From NCBI GenBank assembly GCA_019358985.1, contig JAHHIJ010000027.1, positions 1 through 64,000 of the forward strand: DNA of 64,000 nt, in the 5' to 3' direction. The notes under the pieces are model-generated. The model saw only the letters and a program-made list of their open reading frames with translations, did not search any database and was not told where the DNA came from. The stretch is from Tolypothrix brevis GSE-NOS-MK-07-07A. Its GTDB lineage: Bacteria; Cyanobacteriota; Cyanobacteriia; Cyanobacteriales; Nostocaceae. A program made the position numbers and the translations under genes. This document shows, one piece after another, positions 59,952 to 64,000 of the stretch (its first letter is position 1; each line of letters starts with the position of its first letter).

Positions 59952-61504
59952 ATAGCAATACTATAGAAAACAAGACTGTTTGCAGCAGATTGTTTGTAAG
60001 CATTCTCCTTGCAGTAGGACTGTGGTGTGTTCGCTCTTTTATATTTGCGTTTTCTATCACCTAAAACCTGTTTTTTAGGTTGTTTAGGAGTTGAAAAAAT
60101 ACTATTCAAGTGCCATTTATGCACCAAATAGTATACAGCACGACCTAATGCTTGAATATTTGGGATAAAGATAGCACCTTCACTGCAATTTGACCTCCTT
60201 CATTGAAAGAGACAAATATAAGATGATTTAAAAATTAACACCAAAAAGACCATTAAAACACTAGTCCAAAATAATGGATTAGATTTTAATCGTGGTAGAC
60301 ATCTTTCTAGTCTTCATTGACAAAAGCTTTACAATGCATTTCCTGATAAATAACTGTCAGATGTTGATGAGGTTATCAATTAAGAGTCAATTGTTTTAAC
60401 TTTGAACTATTCCCTGGTAAATTGACTCACGGCTATACTTTTGCATTCAATGCGGCAAACCTCTCATCCGCATATATGGCGGAGGTTGATAAGTCGCAAT
60501 TTAAACCTCCGCTATATTTTGTTCAAAAATCAAGTAGACATGGACCGAATTTAATGATGCGTTATCTGAAACCCTTGTGGAGACGTAGCAGTGCTTGTGG
60601 AGACGTAGCAGTGCTTGTGGAGACGTAGCAGTGCTTGTGGAGACGTAGCAGTGCTTGTGGAGACGTAGCAGTGCTTGTGGAGACGTAGCAGTGCTTGTGG
60701 AGACGTAGCAGTGCTTGTGGAGACGTAGCAGTGCTACGTCTCTACAATCATTATTTTCACTCCTATGTCTAATTTGAACATGTATGTGATTCAAATTAGA
60801 ACCGCTATATATGATGTCTCATTTGAGAGCGTGTGTAAGTGCTAAAATACTATGTATTATTTATACGGAAGAGCTTTGTATAAATAATTATTTTTATTAA
60901 AGAATATTTTCTTATTACTCTTTACAAAAAGAGATGAATTTATATTTTCTAAAGAGAAGAAATAATCCAGGGCAAACGTATCTAAATTTGATGCTCGATA
61001 AGGCAGTAGTAACAGAATTTTGACAGTGTACTGTTTCGTCGCTTAGACTGAAAAACCTGGCGATCGCATAGTAACTTTTAGGAGCTTCCTCATTACGAAT
61101 TAACGGGTTTAGATCCCATGAGCTTTAAGGAAAAATCGCCCTAATGTTAACTGGTATACAAAACTTACAATCTTTCGTAGGGCATCTTACGAACTCGTGT
61201 TAACTATTCGCTTATATTTACCCAACCTCTTGTCATACTTACCATCAACTCTACCCAATCTTCCCGACAATGTTGGGCTTTTTATGTAGAAATATTTTTT
61301 TCTATATGGCTTTACTTTACTGTTGTCATAAAGGTAAGCTATACATGTAATTACCCTTAGGGTTTGCGAAATCAATATCTAGGCACAGTTACTAAATAGC
61401 TTGTTAGTTTTCATACATGCTAACCTCTAAAAGGCACAAATTCAATATGGGATTCGTGATCTTTAGATTGTCTGACTCAATCTTGAACAAGGCTGAAAAA
61501 TGTA
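59952..61504. other. Long non-coding gap with repeats and hairpins
   Basis: No convincing gene is seen in 1.55 kb; short ORFs here overlap repeats or lack signals. The promoter of the exopolysaccharide locus should lie in the first 300 bp. At 60455-60515 the strings aacctc...ccgc, gcggaggtt and aacctccgc form mutually complementary arms. At 61172-61192 tcgta/tacga makes a small hairpin, and cccaa...ttgggcttttt at about 61255-61281 could be a transcription stop. A small RNA between 61140 and 61285 is possible but unsupported otherwise. Confidence 0.45.
60535..60771. mobile_element. MITE-like element, family B, with internal 20-bp expansion
   Basis: Ends tagacatggaccgaatttaa and tttcactcctatgtcta, as in the copy at 43328-43421. 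The left half of the palindrome (gtggagacgtagcagtgctt) is present eight times in tandem (about 60577-60735), after which the right half follows once. The normal element is about 94 bp; this one is 237 bp. Confidence 0.88.
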
Positions 61505-63922
61505 ATGCGAAAATTAAAGCTTCTGAGTATCTTGTTGGTGGTGGCTATATCGTTTAGCCTTTCAGTTTTCGTTTCTTACGTTTTCCCATACAAAGTGTTC
61601 GGTCAGATTGCTCTTCCTGACGAAGATACTTTAATGGTTCGCCGCCAAGCCGAGGTTGCAACCAACTTTGTGGTTCAACCTCCTCCTGATGATCGCCCCC
61701 TGCGTCCAGCGGAGCGTGTGCGTCGGGACACCTATGGCGATGTCGGACTTACCCCCGTAAGAACTTTGGCGCAGTTGGATACATTACTTTATCCTTCTAT
61801 ACCAACCTCAGTTCGTGAAAGAGTGATAGAAGGGTCTGAGTTCTTTACTACCCCAAACAAAGTTGAGAACGGTTTCGGGTCGGTAGCCATGCAAACTCGA
61901 TGTGCGGGTTGTCACCTGAATAACCTTGAGTCAGTTCCCAATGAAGGACTACTCACAGGTACTTCTCTCGTCAGTCGAGCTGGCAGGACAACTACCACAA
62001 ACTTCAGTATTGTATCAGGCAATACCACAGATGGCGGTCAAGCTCCCGGTAGACGCTTAGATCCGGTCAATCCCGATGGTTCTGTTGACTTAAGTCGTCG
62101 GAGTGTAAACACCAGTCAAGAATTAGATGCGGTTAATAGTACAGGGCGAACCGCAGCCTTTACAGTCTTTGGAGACTTTTCACCCAGTCAAGAAGAGGTC
62201 AATTTTCTGACATCTTTTGATTCGTTGACTAATGTGCCAAATTTCCTCGGTAGAACTCAGAATTATGGTGGTTTCTTGCAACACGTGCGCCCTCCTTCTG
62301 AAGAACTGAGAGCTTTAGACCCAAGTATAGATTGCAGACCAGAGGCTATCCCCAGCATTGCAGAAGATAGAAACCTCGTAACCGTCGATCCCGTTACGGG
62401 ACTGAGTCCAGATGGATTTAGACGTGCTATTACTGAACTTGCTGGTCCCCCATATATTGGTCGTGGGTTGATAGAGGCTATTCCAAACGTCGATATTTCC
62501 AGTGCGCCTGACCCCAACGATATCAGAGGTGACAATTCCTCCCTCAACACTTCTTTGTTTCAGTGTACTGGTGATTGCATCACAGGTGCGACCAATACAA
62601 TTCCTCCGAATGTGCCTCGTGGTCGAGAGGATCAACTCGCCGAAGGACTGGGGCGTTTTGGTTTACGTGCCAATGGTACAGAGATGATGCAGTTTATTGT
62701 GGGAGGGACGTTTGGTAGTCTGAGCATGACCAACCGGATCTCTCCTTTTGAGCAAGTGATTGCTGACGGCAACATTGCCCCCTATAATCGCAACTGCCGC
62801 AGTTTAATCGATGATCCAGAGATTTCTGTCAGCATACCATTTAGTGCGCGCAATTTCATCCGCGGGACGGCTCCCCCAGAATTTGGCAACAATCTCTTGG
62901 CGGTGCTAAATTCCCGAAATCCCTCCAGACCTATCAGAGGCAACAGCCCTGCTGGTAGAGTACAACGAGGGGCGCAGCTTTTTGGTATTGACCTGGTTGC
63001 CTTTGCTAACCGGACGATTGCCGGTAAGATGCCTAAACGCGGCGATGGTCTAGATCGCAATGCGATTAACCAGAGCGATCGCATGGTTGGTTGCGTCAAC
63101 TGTCATACTCCAATTCAAAGAACTGGTTTGTCTCCGGCTCTTGGCGACCCATCCTTGGGACCTGATGAACAAGGACTTGTAAATGCTCTCAGCTACCGTT
63201 GGACCCCTGTCTTCTCAGATCTTAATATCCATAGAGGACCAACCATAGATGCTGAAAGGTTTGCGCCAACTCTCCGCGACCCCATCCTGATCAGCCGCAC
63301 TGAAAGAATTGTTCCTGGTAACAAATCCGGCAAAGATTCCGATGACGATGATCGTGATGAGCGCAAAGGTAAATTCCGCAAGACCTTCACGACCTATGAT
63401 CTCCCCCGCAACCTGAGTAGTGATGCCTTCTCAAACCAGAAAGGTAGTGCTGACGGTGATCAGTTCCGGACAACACCTCTGACAGGAATTGGCAGAGTCG
63501 GTCCCCCATTCCTGCATGATGCTCGTGTTTTCTTAAGTACCTTAAACCTTGACACCACGCCTGCGGGTACTGTAACAACCAATAGCAGAGTCACCAATGC
63601 ACCGTTGGTTGTTCGCTCAGTAGACGATGCGATTCGTGCAGCGATTGAGTTACATGACCTGCCAGCACCGGATGACTCTAAGACTTCTAAGCTGCGGGGT
63701 GGCGGATGCCCTGTTCCCAGAGGTGGCAAAGTCACCAATATAATCGGCAACGTTATTGACTACAGCTTATACGGCACATCACCTGAGAATGTCATTTGCC
63801 CACCTTATGACAGTGAGCTTTCGACAACTCATCGGGGTGAAGCACGGGAAGTTATTGCTCGTTTCCGTACTCTGACACCTTCCGATCAACAATCCATGAT
63901 TGATTTCTTGAGGCAGTTGTAG
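61505..63922 (+). CDS. Exported di-heme cytochrome-c-type protein (putative peroxidase-like)
   Basis: The N-terminus MRKLKLLSILLVVAISFSLS is a signal peptide or anchor. Two covalent heme motifs are visible: CAGCH at residues 133-137 and CVNCH at 530-534. Near the end VGPPFLHDARVFLSTL resembles the LHDGRA block of di-heme cytochrome c peroxidases and oxidoreductases, with AIELHDLPAPDD following. At 805 residues it is much larger than MauG/CcpA types. An acidic insert (KDSDDDDRDERKGK) is near residue 615. It should act in the periplasm or outside the cell; substrate unknown. Confidence 0.85.
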   Translation: MRKLKLLSILLVVAISFSLSVFVSYVFPYKVFGQIALPDEDTLMVRRQAEVATNFVVQPPPDDRPLRPAERVRRDTYGDVGLTPVRTLAQLDTLLYPSIPTSVRERVIEGSEFFTTPNKVENGFGSVAMQTRCAGCHLNNLESVPNEGLLTGTSLVSRAGRTTTTNFSIVSGNTTDGGQAPGRRLDPVNPDGSVDLSRRSVNTSQELDAVNSTGRTAAFTVFGDFSPSQEEVNFLTSFDSLTNVPNFLGRTQNYGGFLQHVRPPSEELRALDPSIDCRPEAIPSIAEDRNLVTVDPVTGLSPDGFRRAITELAGPPYIGRGLIEAIPNVDISSAPDPNDIRGDNSSLNTSLFQCTGDCITGATNTIPPNVPRGREDQLAEGLGRFGLRANGTEMMQFIVGGTFGSLSMTNRISPFEQVIADGNIAPYNRNCRSLIDDPEISVSIPFSARNFIRGTAPPEFGNNLLAVLNSRNPSRPIRGNSPAGRVQRGAQLFGIDLVAFANRTIAGKMPKRGDGLDRNAINQSDRMVGCVNCHTPIQRTGLSPALGDPSLGPDEQGLVNALSYRWTPVFSDLNIHRGPTIDAERFAPTLRDPILISRTERIVPGNKSGKDSDDDDRDERKGKFRKTFTTYDLPRNLSSDAFSNQKGSADGDQFRTTPLTGIGRVGPPFLHDARVFLSTLNLDTTPAGTVTTNSRVTNAPLVVRSVDDAIRAAIELHDLPAPDDSKTSKLRGGGCPVPRGGKVTNIIGNVIDYSLYGTSPENVICPPYDSELSTTHRGEAREVIARFRTLTPSDQQSMIDFLRQL

Positions 63923-63975
63923 ACGCTCTCCAATATCTCTAATATGGATTATTTGTGAATTTCAATTCACTACAG

Positions 63976-64000
63976 GGACGTTCTTAAGAACGTCCTTTTT
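63976..64000 (+). terminator. Rho-independent-type terminator after the cytochrome gene
   Basis: The perfect palindrome ggacgttcttaagaacgtcc is followed directly by a run of T to the window end. It lies 54 bp after the stop codon. The stem sequence gacgttc also resembles the dispersed core repeat. Confidence 0.75.

Noticed and set aside
60422-60794. Short ORFs over the 20-bp repeat
   Set aside because: They consist of translated element repeats (HKHCYVST-type units) and have no independent support.

Overview
The window reads as chromosome of a filamentous, probably heterocyst-forming cyanobacterium (Nostocales type). The reasons are the very frequent GCGATCGC (HIP1-like) octamers, a chlorophyll gene (chlM), Nostocales-typical families (Ser/Thr kinase with TPR repeats, PRC-barrel/DUF2382 AvaK-type proteins, DUF6887/DUF6888, Uma2), short tandem repeats in steps of seven bases, and dozens of dispersed GAGACGT...ACGTCTC palindromes. 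I cannot name the species.

Layout. 0-9 kb: a tandem repeat, Uma2 nuclease, a rhomboid with an altered active site, a kinase-TPR protein, recN, an ABC1/AarF kinase and a nucleotidyltransferase-like protein. 9-19 kb: a 21-bp minisatellite, a hicB remnant next to an intact hicBA pair, a stand-alone DnaB motor domain, ispH, a divergent LysR/peroxiredoxin pair, a TnpB remnant, a GDSL hydrolase, amt, and an IscB remnant with its HEARO-type RNA region. 18.5-24.3 kb: purE, nagA, two toxin-antitoxin modules, chlM, and a duplicated small membrane protein gene flanking one of the modules. 24.7-28 kb: egtC-egtB-egtD (ergothioneine). 28-34 kb: small genes, among them DUF6888/DUF6887 and an AtzG-like/AtzE pair, embedded in MITE-like elements. 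34-44 kb: a TIR-like protein, a secreted alpha/beta hydrolase, a Kir-type channel, three DUF2382 proteins, a WD40 protein and a KDPG aldolase whose C-terminus is made of a mobile element. 44.6-60 kb: one long minus-strand exopolysaccharide locus of twelve genes, from tyrosine autokinase to the priming sugar transferase. 60-64 kb: a 1.5-kb non-coding stretch with an expanded repeat, then a large exported cytochrome-c-type protein.

How parts work together. The exopolysaccharide genes form a complete Wzx/Wzy-type set: priming transferase, glycosyltransferases, flippase, polymerase/ligase and chain-length kinase. EgtB, EgtC and EgtD cover the central ergothioneine steps, but EgtA and EgtE are not here. 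The LysR/peroxiredoxin pair looks like a local oxidative-stress switch.

The most unusual theme is sequence mobility on a small scale. At least two families of roughly 90-120 bp MITE-like elements carry the same palindromic core. They sit in intergenic gaps, supply a stop codon to one gene, cut off another, and nest in each other. The core also occurs inside atzE, and half-palindromes have been amplified into 20- and 22-bp tandem arrays. Separately, 21-bp (7-residue) repeats have expanded inside or beside coding regions at three places. No intact insertion sequence, CRISPR array, rRNA or tRNA gene was seen.
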